A stretch of DNA of 64,000 nt. Source: Lysinibacillus boronitolerans JCM 21713 = 10a = NBRC 103108 (GTDB taxonomy: Bacteria; Bacillota; Bacilli; Bacillales_A; Planococcaceae). How positions within the stretch are numbered: the first letter of the stretch is position 1; each line of letters opens with the position of its first letter. Positions 35,635 through 47,228 of this stretch are shown here, piece by piece. The notes beneath the pieces are model-generated. The model was not told where the DNA came from. It was given only the letters and a program-made list of their open reading frames with translations, and did not search any database. Both the position numbers and the translations under genes were made by a program. The stretch covers positions 44,558 to 108,557 of the forward strand of contig NZ_JPVR01000065.1 of the NCBI RefSeq assembly GCF_000772935.1, in the 5' to 3' direction.

Positions 35635-36339
35635 TTATTCGGAATATTTGAGCAGTTCATCTACCGTGACAAAGGTATAGCCCTCATCCGTAAGGGACTG
35701 AAGAATTCCTTCGATTGCCTGTAGTTCATTGTCAGTTTGATCATACATAGGATGCATTAAAATGATGGAGCCTGGTTGAATATTTTCTTTTACATAATTG
35801 ATTTTATCCGCTGCCTTTGTAAAGAACGTATCAGGCTCTAAATTCCATGTGATGGTCTTACGTTGATGTTTATTTAAGTAATAGGGAAAGCCGATTAGCT
35901 TTTTACCATATGGTGGTCTTACAACAGGTATTTCTTGATCCCCCATATTGGCAATAAGGGCATCGGTTTTTTCTATTTCATTTTTAATAAAGGAAGGGCT
36001 TTTTAATACCATACGTTGGTGAGAATACGTATGATTACCAATTTGATGTCCGGCTACCACTATTTTTTTAGCCTCTTCAGGATGTTGTTCGATGTCCTGA
36101 CCAATGAGAAAAAATGTGGCTTTTACTTGGTAGTCATCCAGTAACGATAGGATAGCGCCAGTATTATCAGTTGGTCCGTCATCAAATGTCAATGCCACGA
36201 CCTTTTCCTGCGTTTCAACCCGAGAGGTAATAGAACCAAACAATTGATAGTCACGTGCATTCATTAATTTATAGGCTGAAAATGCGAATGCAAGAATAAA
36301 GAAAAGTCCGATGCCGATATAAGATAGTTTCCTTTTCAT
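35635..36339 (-). CDS. Polysaccharide deacetylase family protein
   Basis: This is a membrane-anchored NodB-type deacetylase of 234 residues. A signal/anchor segment (about 5-24) is followed by the five family motifs: TFDDGP, HTYSH, RPPYG, the TWNLEPDT tryptophan region and IILMHP. It would remove acetyl groups from cell wall or exopolysaccharide on the outside of the membrane. ATG 36339 follows GAGAGGAGA. It stands alone, divergent from the DHH gene. Confidence 0.92.
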   Translation of the reverse strand: MKRKLSYIGIGLFFILAFAFSAYKLMNARDYQLFGSITSRVETQEKVVALTFDDGPTDNTGAILSLLDDYQVKATFFLIGQDIEQHPEEAKKIVVAGHQIGNHTYSHQRMVLKSPSFIKNEIEKTDALIANMGDQEIPVVRPPYGKKLIGFPYYLNKHQRKTITWNLEPDTFFTKAADKINYVKENIQPGSIILMHPMYDQTDNELQAIEGILQSLTDEGYTFVTVDELLKYSE

Positions 36340-36485
36340 TCACTGTCTCCTCTCTTTTTCACCATAAAAGATGTATGGTGTTAATGTATGTTATCTCGAA
36401 TACAATATCAATGGTGTTACGTTTTGAACGTCAATTATCTGTTTGAATACCAAAAAAATAACCATACTACAGTGGAGGTGAGAAT

Positions 36486-37685
36486 ATGTATAAATTATTA
36501 TCACATAACGATTTAGACGGAGTTGGGTGTGGGATATTAGCCAAGCTTGCTTTTAACGATAAAGTGAAGGTACGCTACAACTCCATTACGGCACTTGATC
36601 GTGAAATCGAATTCTTTTTGGAAAACGACCAACAGAAAACATTTTTGTTTATTACGGACCTTTCTCCGAATAAAGAGAATGAAGAAAAGCTTCATGATTA
36701 TTATCTGGCGACGGGTAATGTGCAATTGCTAGATCATCATAAGACAGCACTCCATTTCAATCAATATGAATGGGGAAAGGTGTTAATTGAGGATGAGCAA
36801 GGCTCTTTAACGTCAGCTACATCTCTGTTCTTTCAATACCTAATGACCCATGGACTATTAGAAAAAACAGCCGCCATTTCAGAATTTGTAGAGTTAGTAA
36901 GACAATACGATACATGGGAATGGGAAAAGAATGGGAATTTCCAAGCGCAAAGATTAAATGCACTGTTTTTTCTAGTGTCAATTGAAGAGTTTGAAGAGAA
37001 AATGCTTGAGCGTTTAAAAACAAGCGATCATTTTGACTTCGATGAATTCGAAAAGAAAATTTTAAGCATGGAAGAAGAAAAAACAGAGCGTTACATTCGG
37101 CGCAAGAAACGTGAGCTTATTCAAACAAATTTGGGCGATTTCTATGCTGGGGTTGTCTATGCAGAATCCTATCTTTCTGAGCTTGGCAATGAATTGGGAA
37201 AGGAAAATACGCATCTTGATTATATTGCGATGATCAATATGGGCAGTAAAAAAATATCCTTTCGAACAATCCATGATCATATTGATGTGTCAGCTATTGC
37301 CGCCAAATATGGTGGAGGTGGTCATCAAAAGGCTGCTGGCTGCTCATTAACGCTGGATGCATACAAGCAGTTTGTAGTGGACACCTTCCATATAGAGCCT
37401 ATTCCAGAAGATGCAAAAAGAAATCGTTATAACGTAAAGGGGTCTACGTTTGGGACTTTCTATAAAAACCAGCAAGATGAAATGTTTATGCTCTATTCAA
37501 ACGATAAAGTTGACTGGATAATTGAAAAAAATAACACGCCACTAACACAAACCTTTGCAAGCTTTAATGAAGCGGAATGGTTTTTAAAGCGAAACAATCA
37601 AGTGTGGCTAGTCAGAGATGATCTCTTTGTGGACTATTTAATGCGTGAAGTCAATAAAGTTCGTCATCTACATAAAGGGATGTAA
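36486..37685 (+). CDS. DHH-family phosphoesterase
   Basis: This 399-residue protein has a DHH domain with HNDLDGVGCG and LLDHHKTA, and a DHHA1 domain with the GGGGHQKAAGC glycine motif. The family includes oligoribonucleases and cyclic dinucleotide phosphodiesterases such as NrnA/NrnB and GdpP. The architecture (DHH plus DHHA1, with an extra 100-residue C-terminal part) suggests an NrnB-like nanoRNase, which is inference. ATG 36486 follows GGAGGTGAG. Confidence 0.88.
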   Translation: MYKLLSHNDLDGVGCGILAKLAFNDKVKVRYNSITALDREIEFFLENDQQKTFLFITDLSPNKENEEKLHDYYLATGNVQLLDHHKTALHFNQYEWGKVLIEDEQGSLTSATSLFFQYLMTHGLLEKTAAISEFVELVRQYDTWEWEKNGNFQAQRLNALFFLVSIEEFEEKMLERLKTSDHFDFDEFEKKILSMEEEKTERYIRRKKRELIQTNLGDFYAGVVYAESYLSELGNELGKENTHLDYIAMINMGSKKISFRTIHDHIDVSAIAAKYGGGGHQKAAGCSLTLDAYKQFVVDTFHIEPIPEDAKRNRYNVKGSTFGTFYKNQQDEMFMLYSNDKVDWIIEKNNTPLTQTFASFNEAEWFLKRNNQVWLVRDDLFVDYLMREVNKVRHLHKGM

Positions 37686-37787
37686 TATCCTTTTATACAT
37701 AATGAATCTTCAACATAGAAGGTTATATAATGCATGATTGAGCACTACAATAAATCATAATGATTTTTATAAAAATGAGGTGTACGG

Positions 37788-38633
37788 TTGTCCAATGATA
37801 TGATTCGAGTTGTGGATTTGGATAAGGAAAATCGGAAAAGTAAGAAATGGTTTATTGTTGTAATCCTTTTATTAATGATTGCTAGTGGATCGATGCTGTA
37901 TTTGTGGTGGGATCAGGATGTGAATTTTGAAGCCTATAAAACGGATGTAGGAAAAACAGCTAGCAATAGCTTAGGGCGGTTAACATTAAATGAAGTGATT
38001 ATAGATGACAATCAAATTTTATTGAATGCAACTTTCGAGCCTGGAAAAGAGTTTAAGCCAGGCCATCAAGTATTTTTCTTTCCGCAAATTCTCGTTAATG
38101 GTCAAGATTATATGGTTCGTAATGGAGGACAGTCCATAGCGAAGTCTGCCAACGTTTATACGATATACAATAGCATTAAAATGGATGATTTTCCGTCAGA
38201 TGAACAATTAGAATTAGATATTCGTTATAAAGATTGGAATGTGGAAACACCAATTGATAAGCCATGGGAATTTCAGGTAGATGCTTCACAAGAGCAATTA
38301 CAACAAGACCGTGAAACCTTTTCCGTTAATAAAAAAGTGAAGCATGTTGATCAGCAAGAAATAACCATTGACAAAATTGTCTCCACCCCTATTTCGACAA
38401 CGATTTATTTTCATGCTGAACAAAGTGTGGTCAATGATGCGTTGCACTTCAAAATCCAATCAAAATCAGGACAATCATGGAGCTTTGCAACACCCTATCC
38501 ATTAAATAAAGAGGGTACAAGGTGGGGGAGCCGTGTAGATGCACTATACCTAACAGAAAGAAATTATACATTAATTCCAATCAATAGTGAGGGCAGTAAA
38601 GTAGATTCTGCAATTAAAATAAAGAAAGATTAA
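37788..38633 (+). CDS. Membrane-anchored protein, DUF4179/DUF5643-like
   Basis: This 281-residue protein has a short cytoplasmic head, one membrane helix (about 20-40), and an extracytoplasmic beta-rich region. TLNEVIIDDNQILLNATFEP and ITIDKIVSTPISTTIYF have the alternating pattern of DUF4179/DUF5643 proteins, which often pair with ECF sigma factors. No sigma factor is adjacent here. The start is TTG 37788 after ATGAGGTG. Family assignment is tentative. Confidence 0.6.
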   Translation: MSNDMIRVVDLDKENRKSKKWFIVVILLLMIASGSMLYLWWDQDVNFEAYKTDVGKTASNSLGRLTLNEVIIDDNQILLNATFEPGKEFKPGHQVFFFPQILVNGQDYMVRNGGQSIAKSANVYTIYNSIKMDDFPSDEQLELDIRYKDWNVETPIDKPWEFQVDASQEQLQQDRETFSVNKKVKHVDQQEITIDKIVSTPISTTIYFHAEQSVVNDALHFKIQSKSGQSWSFATPYPLNKEGTRWGSRVDALYLTERNYTLIPINSEGSKVDSAIKIKKD

Positions 38634-38721
38634 TAGTGAAGGAAATTTTACAAACTCTTAATCTAAAAAAAATAGCTTTCCGTGTAAGATGAAATAAAAG
38701 ATATGGAAAGTAGTTGAGAGT

Positions 38722-39885
38722 TTGAAAAGGCTTTGGGAGATTTTTTTTGTTGCTTTAAAATTGGGCTGTACCTCGTTCGGAGGCCCAACAGCTCATCTAG
38801 GTTATTTTCAACAGGAATATGTACAGAAGCGTAAATGGCTTTCTGCACATGATTATGGTCAACTTGTTATGTTAAGTCAATTTTTGCCTGGACCTGCATC
38901 CAGTCAGGTAGGGATGGGGATTGGTTTACTTAGAGGTGGAGTTTTAGGAAGCTTTCTATCATTTCTTGGTTTTACATTACCATCTGTGCTGATACTTATT
39001 CTTTTTGCCTATTTCTCCATGTTTACAGAGCTGAAGATGGATTGGATTCATGGTTTGAAGTTAGTAGCAGTAGCGATTATCGCCCATGCTATTTGGGACA
39101 TGAGCAAAAAATTACTGTCAACAAAATGGCATTGGTTGATTGCTTTCTTGGCATTGATAACAGTATTGATGTGGATACATCCACTTGCACAAATTGCAGC
39201 AATATTAATAGCTGCTTGCTTTGGCTTTCAACTACTAAAAAAAACCGACGAGGGTAATACCTCAAAATTAGTATATATACCGATTTCAAAAACTACTGGC
39301 ATTGTTTTACTAGCGCTCTTTTTCATGCTACTCCTAGGTTTACCTATATTAAGCGCTTTATGGCATCATGAGTGGTTTTCATTGATGGAGAAATTTTATC
39401 TTGCAGGTGCCTTAGTATTCGGTGGTGGTCACGTTGTCTTACCTTTACTGGAAACACAATTTGTTCAAAGTGGTCAAATAAGTACCTCAGATTTTCTAGC
39501 TGGCTATGGTATGACACAGGCGGTTCCGGGTCCTTTATTTACATTTGCTGCATATATCGGTATGGTCATTGCTGGCGTTCCAGGGGCTATTATTGCTACT
39601 TTCGCAATCTTTCTACCAGCATTTTTGCTAGTAGTTGGGGCGCTACCATTTTGGATTAGCCTAAGTCGTATTGCCCGTCTGAGAGGTGCGATGGCAGGCG
39701 CAAATGCGGCGGTCATTGGTATTCTAGCCGCTGCTTTTATTCATCCAATTGTGACACAAACCATCCTCAGCGCGTTAGATATTTTCATAGTGGCTATCTT
39801 TTTATGGTGTTTAATTCGATGGAAAATACAGCCTTATTTATTGGTGCTGTTAGGAATTGCTGTGGGCGTCATTTTTTATACATGA
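38722..39885 (+). CDS. chrA: Chromate transporter
   Basis: This is a CHR-family transporter of 387 residues, long enough to contain both CHR halves. The family signatures are visible: FGGPTAHLGYFQQEYVQ and LPGPASSQVGMGIG in the first half, and FGGGHVVLPLLE with AVPGPLFTFAAYIG in the second. The protein exports chromate, probably by exchange with other anions; the true substrate in this host is unknown. The start is TTG 38722; the ribosome binding site (GGAAAG) is weak and rather far. A terminator follows. Confidence 0.88.
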   Translation: MKRLWEIFFVALKLGCTSFGGPTAHLGYFQQEYVQKRKWLSAHDYGQLVMLSQFLPGPASSQVGMGIGLLRGGVLGSFLSFLGFTLPSVLILILFAYFSMFTELKMDWIHGLKLVAVAIIAHAIWDMSKKLLSTKWHWLIAFLALITVLMWIHPLAQIAAILIAACFGFQLLKKTDEGNTSKLVYIPISKTTGIVLLALFFMLLLGLPILSALWHHEWFSLMEKFYLAGALVFGGGHVVLPLLETQFVQSGQISTSDFLAGYGMTQAVPGPLFTFAAYIGMVIAGVPGAIIATFAIFLPAFLLVVGALPFWISLSRIARLRGAMAGANAAVIGILAAAFIHPIVTQTILSALDIFIVAIFLWCLIRWKIQPYLLVLLGIAVGVIFYT

Positions 39886-39887
39886 AA

Positions 39888-39947
39888 AAAATCTGCACTT
39901 TCGATTGTTAGATGCTTACTAATAATCGGAGGTGCAGTTTGTTTTGT
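39888..39947 (+). terminator. Terminator after chrA
   Basis: CTGCAC and CGATT pair with AATCG and GTGCAG across a loop, with a T-rich tail. It isolates the accessory block from hemW. Confidence 0.65.
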
Positions 39948-40058
39948 AATTACAGAATCAATATTAATGAAAAGCACCAATGGGTTTCATAGCGTTCCTT
40001 CTAAGGATTCGTTATAATGTAGAAATGGAAAAGACTTAACGCGAAAGAAGGGATTGCT

Positions 40059-41204
40059 ATGGCACGAGGTGTTTACATTCATATTCCTTTCTGTCATCAA
40101 ATCTGTAATTACTGTGATTTCAATAAATTTTATTTTAAAAATCAACCAGTGGATGAATATATAGAAGCGCTTGGAAAAGAAATGGCCCTGACAACAGAAA
40201 AACATCCTGAAAAATTCCGTAACATCGAGACGATTTTTCTTGGTGGCGGAACACCGACAGCTTTATCACCTGAGCAATTGGACAAACTACTAACGTATAT
40301 TCATACGTATATTCCAATGAAGAGTGTGACAGAATTTACATCAGAGGCAAATCCTGATGAATTGTCTGCTGCGAAATTGCAGGTATTGTTTGACGGTGGT
40401 GTTAATCGTTTAAGCATGGGGGTTCAATCTTTTGACCAAGGATTGCTACAGAAGATTGGGCGCACGCATAGTAATGATCATGTCTATGAAACAATCGCCT
40501 TGGCTAGAAAAATTGGCTTCTATAATATCAGCATTGATTTAATGTATGGTTTGCCTGGGCAAACGATGGCTCAATGGAAGGATTCATTAGCCAAAGCTTT
40601 TACTCTTGATTTGCCACATTTCTCTGCTTATTCTCTTATTGTGGAACCGAAAACGATTTTTTATAATCAGTACGCAAAAGGGAAACTGTATTTACCGACA
40701 GAAGATCTAGAAGCGGATATGTATGATGTGCTGATGCAACAAATGGCTTTACAGGGGCTTCAACAATACGAAATTAGTAATTTTGCAAAGCCTGGGTATC
40801 ATTCAGAGCATAATAAGATTTATTGGGATAATGATGAGTATGCGGGGTTTGGCGCAGGGGCTCATGGGTATTTAGCAGGTATACGCTACTCCAATCATGG
40901 TCCATTAAAAAAGTATATGGAAGCTGTTGAGGCAAATGAGCTACCAATTGTCCACGCACATGAAGTAACCCAGGTGGAAAAAAGAGAAGAACAAATGTTT
41001 TTAGGGTTAAGAAAAACAGAGGGCGTTATGCACTCTATATATGAAGAGAAATTTAAAACATCTATGTCTGCCCATTATGATGTGGTAATAAAAGATCTTG
41101 TGTCAAAGGGGCTTTTAGAACTGGATGAGCTTGGTGTACGCCTGACAAGAAAAGGACGTTTTGTGGGCAATGAAGTATTTCAACAATTTTTGCTAGAAGA
41201 TTGA
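40059..41204 (+). CDS. hemW: Radical SAM protein HemW
   Basis: This HemN-like protein of 381 residues acts as a heme chaperone in characterised relatives rather than a coproporphyrinogen oxidase. The radical SAM cluster motif is IPFCHQICNYCDF (CxxxCxxC) near residue 10, followed by LGGGTPTALS and the HemN C-terminal domain. ATG 40059 follows GAAGGGA. In B. subtilis it sits between lepA and hrcA; here the hrcA side is kept and the lepA side is interrupted. Confidence 0.95.
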   Translation: MARGVYIHIPFCHQICNYCDFNKFYFKNQPVDEYIEALGKEMALTTEKHPEKFRNIETIFLGGGTPTALSPEQLDKLLTYIHTYIPMKSVTEFTSEANPDELSAAKLQVLFDGGVNRLSMGVQSFDQGLLQKIGRTHSNDHVYETIALARKIGFYNISIDLMYGLPGQTMAQWKDSLAKAFTLDLPHFSAYSLIVEPKTIFYNQYAKGKLYLPTEDLEADMYDVLMQQMALQGLQQYEISNFAKPGYHSEHNKIYWDNDEYAGFGAGAHGYLAGIRYSNHGPLKKYMEAVEANELPIVHAHEVTQVEKREEQMFLGLRKTEGVMHSIYEEKFKTSMSAHYDVVIKDLVSKGLLELDELGVRLTRKGRFVGNEVFQQFLLED

Positions 41205-41213
41205 GCGATATCG

Positions 41214-41242
41214 TTGACATAAAATGTGGGATTTGATAACTT
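41214..41242 (+). promoter_or_regulatory. SigA promoter of the hrcA operon
   Basis: A consensus TTGACA (41214-41219) lies just upstream of the CIRCE element. The -10 is less clear; TAACTT (41237-41242) fits at 17 bases spacing. Confidence 0.55.
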
Positions 41243-41252
41243 AATAATAGTA

Positions 41253-41279
41253 TTAGCACTCCTCTTAGTTGAGTGCTAA
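41253..41279 (+). promoter_or_regulatory. CIRCE operator (HrcA binding site)
   Basis: The element is a perfect TTAGCACTC-N9-GAGTGCTAA inverted repeat. It is the known operator of the HrcA heat-shock repressor and lies between the promoter and the hrcA start, so it controls hrcA-grpE-dnaK. No second copy was seen ahead of dnaJ. Confidence 0.98.
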
Positions 41280-41293
41280 CAGAGGTGATAATC

Positions 41294-42322
41294 ATGCTAA
41301 CAAATCGGCAGTTACAGATATTGCAAGTCATTGTAGACGACTTTATTGTGTCTGCTCAGCCGGTAGGTTCTCGCCAAATCTCCAAAAAACAAGGGATTAC
41401 ATTTAGTCCAGCCACTATTCGAAACGAAATGGCGGATTTAGAGGAATTAGGCTTTTTAGAAAAAACGCATACCTCCTCTGGTCGAGTGCCTTCGGAAAAG
41501 GGTTACAGATTTTATGTAGATCATTTGTTGAGTCCTCAGGGTATTAATTCCAAGGACATTCAACAAATTCAATCAATTTTTAATGATCGACTAGTAGAAG
41601 TAGAGCATATTATCCGAAAGTCAGCCAACATTTTATCAGAGCTGACATCGTATACTTCCATACTTTTAGGACCTGATGTCCAAAGGCATCGTGTTAAACG
41701 ATTTTCAATTGTCCCCCTTTCTAGCGACACAGCAGTAGCGATTATCGTGACGAATAATGGGCATGTAGAAAATCGCATGTTCAATCTACCACCTGACTTT
41801 ACCGCTTCTGATTTAGAGAAAATGGTGAATATCTTAAATGAGCGTCTTATTGGTGTTTCATTAGAAGATCTCCATAAAAGCCTTGAAGCTGAAGTGCTAG
41901 CCGTGTTACAGCAACATGTTCGATCAGCGGATGATTTTATTCATGCACTTGTCACAGCAACAATGCATAATTCAGAAAGTAAAATATTCTATGGTGGGAA
42001 AACGAATATGTTCAACCAACCAGAATTCCATGACTTAAATAAAGTCAGGATGATTTTGGACTTAATGGAGACGACTAGCCAAGTGCAGTCACTTTTCCAT
42101 CCAAACGAATCAGGTATTCATATTCGGATAGGCTCAGAAAATAAACAGCTAGAAATGGAAAATTGCAGTGTCATTACCACTACCTATTCCATTGGTGATG
42201 ATCAACAGGGAGCCATTGCTATTATTGGTCCTACACGCATGGATTATAAACGTGTTGTGGCTTTATTAGACATAATGCGCTTGGATTTAACACAAGCCTT
42301 TATGAAGAATCGTAGTGAATGA
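41294..42322 (+). CDS. hrcA: Heat-inducible transcription repressor HrcA
   Basis: HrcA represses class I heat-shock genes through CIRCE and needs GroE chaperonin for activity. The 342-residue protein has the winged-helix N-terminus ([17 protein letters not shown], then [18 protein letters not shown]) and the GAF-like HrcA domain. The start is ATG 41294 behind AGAGGTGAT; an in-frame TTG at 41273 falls inside the CIRCE element. It is the first gene of the autoregulated operon. Confidence 0.96.
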   Translation: MLTNRQLQILQVIVDDFIVSAQPVGSRQISKKQGITFSPATIRNEMADLEELGFLEKTHTSSGRVPSEKGYRFYVDHLLSPQGINSKDIQQIQSIFNDRLVEVEHIIRKSANILSELTSYTSILLGPDVQRHRVKRFSIVPLSSDTAVAIIVTNNGHVENRMFNLPPDFTASDLEKMVNILNERLIGVSLEDLHKSLEAEVLAVLQQHVRSADDFIHALVTATMHNSESKIFYGGKTNMFNQPEFHDLNKVRMILDLMETTSQVQSLFHPNESGIHIRIGSENKQLEMENCSVITTTYSIGDDQQGAIAIIGPTRMDYKRVVALLDIMRLDLTQAFMKNRSE

Positions 42323-42339
42323 TAATGAGGAGGATTCAA

Positions 42340-42912
42340 GTGACGGAAACAACGGAAAACAAAGATTTAGTTCAAGAAGATGTACAAGCTGAAACGGCAA
42401 CTGAGGAAGTAGAGCAAACAGAGGTTCAGGAAGAAGTAGAGTTAACAATTGAAGAACAGTATGAGGCTAAGCTGGCTGAACTACAGGCAAAGCTAGCTGA
42501 CGAAGAAAATCGTCACCTACGTTTACGTGCCGACTTCGATAATATGCGTCGTCGTAATCAGTTAGACCGTGAGGCAGCTGAAAAGTACCGCGCACAAAGC
42601 TTACTATCTGATCTATTACCAGTCCTTGATAATTTTGAGCGTGCTTTACAAGTAGAGACAACTTCTGAAGAGACTGCATCGATCATTAAAGGAATTGAAA
42701 TGGTGTATCGTTCTTTAATTGAAGCAACAGAAAAAGAAGGTCTGCAAGTGATTAAAGCTGAAGGTGAGCAATTTGATCCAACGATTCACCAAGCTGTTAT
42801 GCAAGAACAAGATAGTGAAAAAGAAACGGGTATTGTCTTACGCGAGCTACAAAAAGGGTATATCTTAAAGGATCGTGTATTACGCCCAACAATGGTATCT
42901 GTGAACGAATAG
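42340..42912 (+). CDS. grpE: Nucleotide exchange factor GrpE
   Basis: GrpE releases ADP from DnaK. The 190-residue protein has an acidic N-terminal region, a long helical dimerisation stretch with [14 protein letters not shown], and the C-terminal beta domain ending in [13 protein letters not shown]. The start is GTG 42340 six bases after GAGGAGG. It overlaps nothing and follows hrcA by 17 bases. Confidence 0.95.
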   Translation: MTETTENKDLVQEDVQAETATEEVEQTEVQEEVELTIEEQYEAKLAELQAKLADEENRHLRLRADFDNMRRRNQLDREAAEKYRAQSLLSDLLPVLDNFERALQVETTSEETASIIKGIEMVYRSLIEATEKEGLQVIKAEGEQFDPTIHQAVMQEQDSEKETGIVLRELQKGYILKDRVLRPTMVSVNE

Positions 42913-42975
42913 TCTTTGCGCTATTTAGTCAATTAAAATTAGTTAGAAAACGCATCCCTTGCGTTGACATAATAG

Positions 42976-44829
<1,854 letters not shown>

Positions 44830-44850
44830 GAAGTAGCACAGTTAAGTGAT

Positions 44851-44883
44851 AAAGCCAAAGACCGCTTGCGGCTTTGGCTTTTG
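44851..44883 (+). terminator. Terminator after dnaK
   Basis: AAAGCCAAAG and CCGC pair with GCGG and CTTTGGCTTT almost perfectly. This may reduce read-through from hrcA-grpE-dnaK into dnaJ. Confidence 0.85.
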
Positions 44884-45065
44884 TCATGATGTGAGGTCAC
44901 TTCACGTAAATGGCACCATTTATGGGTTAGTTGCATACGTTAGCTGCTAGGAAGTGAGTATCTTCAATCTTATGGAACTTATAGAACCTTTAATCTAAAA
45001 AAAGAGGCAGTTTTTTCAACTGCATGTTACAATAGATTTTATGCAAACAGAGCGGAGTGTGAATC

Positions 45066-46184
45066 ATGGAGAAACGCGATTATTACGAGGTGCTTGGTTT
45101 AACAAAATCGGCTACAAAAGACGAGATTAAAAAAGCATACCGTAAATTATCAAAACAATATCACCCTGATCTTAATAAAGAGCCGGGTGCAGATGAAAAA
45201 TTCAAAGAAATCGCTGAAGCATATGAAGTATTAAGTGACGACCAGAAAAAAGCACGCTACGACCAATTTGGTCATGAGGATCCGAATGCTGGTTTTGGTG
45301 GTGGCTTTGGAGGAGGCGGCTTTGGCGGCTTCGAGGATATTTTCAGTTCATTCTTTGGCGGTGGTGGTCGCCGTCAAGACCCAAATGCTCCACGTAAAGG
45401 GGATGATCTGCAATATCGTATGAACATCCAATTTGAGGAAGCTATTTTTGGGAAAGAAACAGAAATAGAAATCCCAAAAGATGAAACGTGTGAAACATGT
45501 CACGGTTCAGGAGCAAAGCCAGGCACGCAACCTGAAACATGTTCAACATGTAAAGGTGCTGGACAAATCAATCAAGCAGTGGATACACCATTTGGTCGTA
45601 TGATGAATCGTCGTACATGCTCAACATGTCATGGAACAGGTAAAATCATTAAAGAAAAATGTACGACTTGTCGTGGAGAAGGAAAAGTCCAAAAACGTAA
45701 GAAAATTAAAGTGACGATTCCAGCAGGTGTGGATGATGGACAACAAATTCGTGTATCTGGTCAAGGTGAGCCAGGTATAAACGGTGGGCATGCAGGGGAT
45801 TTATATATTATGTTCCGCGTTCAAGGTCACAAGGATTTCGAACGAGATGGAGACGATATTTACTTCGAGCTGAAATTAACATTCCCTCAAGCTGCACTTG
45901 GGGATGAAATTGAAGTACCGACAGTTCATGGGAAAGTAAAATTACGTATTCCAGCTGGAACACAGTCTGGTGCTCAATTCCGTCTAAAAGATAAAGGTGT
46001 GAAAAATGTTCATGGTTATGGTATGGGTAATCAGTATGTGACAGTAAAAGTTATGACACCAGAAAAATTAACGGAAAGACAAAAACAATTACTACGAGAA
46101 TTTGCCGAAATTAGTGGCGATATCCCTGAAGAACAAGGTAGTTCACTATTCGATAAAATTAAGAAAAAATTCCAAGGTGAATAA
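45066..46184 (+). CDS. dnaJ: Molecular chaperone DnaJ
   Basis: This is the Hsp40 co-chaperone, 372 residues. The J domain has the HPD tripeptide (about 33-35), then a Gly/Phe-rich region, four CxxCxGxG zinc repeats ([32 protein letters not shown]) and the C-terminal substrate-binding domains. ATG 45066 follows GCGGAGTG. The 236-base gap and terminator before it suggest its own promoter as well. Confidence 0.98.
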   Translation: MEKRDYYEVLGLTKSATKDEIKKAYRKLSKQYHPDLNKEPGADEKFKEIAEAYEVLSDDQKKARYDQFGHEDPNAGFGGGFGGGGFGGFEDIFSSFFGGGGRRQDPNAPRKGDDLQYRMNIQFEEAIFGKETEIEIPKDETCETCHGSGAKPGTQPETCSTCKGAGQINQAVDTPFGRMMNRRTCSTCHGTGKIIKEKCTTCRGEGKVQKRKKIKVTIPAGVDDGQQIRVSGQGEPGINGGHAGDLYIMFRVQGHKDFERDGDDIYFELKLTFPQAALGDEIEVPTVHGKVKLRIPAGTQSGAQFRLKDKGVKNVHGYGMGNQYVTVKVMTPEKLTERQKQLLREFAEISGDIPEEQGSSLFDKIKKKFQGE

Positions 46185-46205
46185 TTAGAGGAGCTGAAGA
46201 GCTAC

Positions 46206-47147
46206 GTGAAGTGGTCAGAATTATCCATTCATACAAAAAATGATGCGGTAGAAGCAATTTCGAATATTTTGCATGAAGCAGGTGCAAGTGGTGTTGTCAT
46301 CGAAGATTCTGCAGAGTTTGCGAAGCCACGTGAAGATCAATATGGTGAAATTTATGCGCTAAATGAAGATGATTTTCCGAAAGATGGCGTGATTATTAAA
46401 GCTTATTTATCGGAGTCTAGTTTTTTAAATGAAACAGTCGAAGAAATTAAAGCAGCTATCACAAATTTAACGAACTTTAACATTGATATCGGCGAAAATG
46501 TGGTATCCATTGTGGAAGTCAATGAAGAAGATTGGGCAACTGCCTGGAAGCAATACTACCATCCTGTTAAGATTTCTGAACGCTTTACTATCGTACCGAC
46601 ATGGGAGGAATACACACCTGTTTCAACAGATGAGCTAATTATCGAATTAGACCCTGGTATGGCATTTGGTACAGGTACCCACCCGACGACGGTGATGTGT
46701 TTACAAGGACTTGAAAAGGTCATTAAAGAAGGGGATACAGTTGTTGATATTGGTACAGGATCAGGTGTATTGTCTATTGGTGCAGCATTACTAGGTGCCA
46801 AAAGTGTGCATGCGCTCGATTTAGATGAAGTGGCTGTACGTTCAGCGCGAGAAAATGTGGCATTAAATAAAGTGGAAGATAAGGTGGCAGTATTCCATGG
46901 TAATTTATTGGATACTGTAAAAGAGCCAGCAGATGTGGTAGTCGCTAATATTTTGGCTGAAATCATCATGTCCTTCACAGATGACGCGTATACAATTGTA
47001 AAACCAGGTGGATTATATGTCACTTCGGGCATCATCGGTGCAAAACGTGATGATGTTAAAGTAGCACTAGAAGCTTCAGGTTTTGTGATCGAAGAAGTAT
47101 TATTAATGGAAGATTGGGTAGCCATTATTGCCCGTCGTCCACTATAA
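46206..47147 (+). CDS. prmA: Ribosomal protein L11 methyltransferase
   Basis: PrmA trimethylates ribosomal protein L11. The 313-residue protein has the N-terminal L11-binding domain ([20 protein letters not shown]) and a SAM-binding domain with [27 protein letters not shown] and the NILAEII motif. The start is GTG 46206 with AGAGGAG somewhat far upstream. It lies 21 bases after dnaJ, as in B. subtilis. Confidence 0.95.
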   Translation: MKWSELSIHTKNDAVEAISNILHEAGASGVVIEDSAEFAKPREDQYGEIYALNEDDFPKDGVIIKAYLSESSFLNETVEEIKAAITNLTNFNIDIGENVVSIVEVNEEDWATAWKQYYHPVKISERFTIVPTWEEYTPVSTDELIIELDPGMAFGTGTHPTTVMCLQGLEKVIKEGDTVVDIGTGSGVLSIGAALLGAKSVHALDLDEVAVRSARENVALNKVEDKVAVFHGNLLDTVKEPADVVVANILAEIIMSFTDDAYTIVKPGGLYVTSGIIGAKRDDVKVALEASGFVIEEVLLMEDWVAIIARRPL

Positions 47148-47160
47148 CATGACTGAGGAA

Positions 47161-47207
47161 GCGCCAAATCGTGAGCCGTGTGCTTGTGATTTGGCGTTTT
47201 CCTTTCT
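47161..47207 (+). terminator. Terminator between prmA and rsmE
   Basis: CGCCAAATC (47162-47170) pairs perfectly with GATTTGGCG (47188-47196), followed by a T-rich stretch. It lies immediately before the rsmE ribosome binding site. Confidence 0.75.
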
Positions 47208-47228
47208 TGCTAGAAAGGACTGTGTGGC

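Noticed and set aside
39372..39659. 95-codon plus-strand frame inside chrA
   Set aside because: It is a shifted frame of the transporter, rich in Trp, Cys and Ser, and lacks a start signal.
46556..47167. 203-codon minus-strand frame opposite prmA
   Set aside because: It lies fully antisense to a conserved gene, with no ribosome binding site or recognisable motif.
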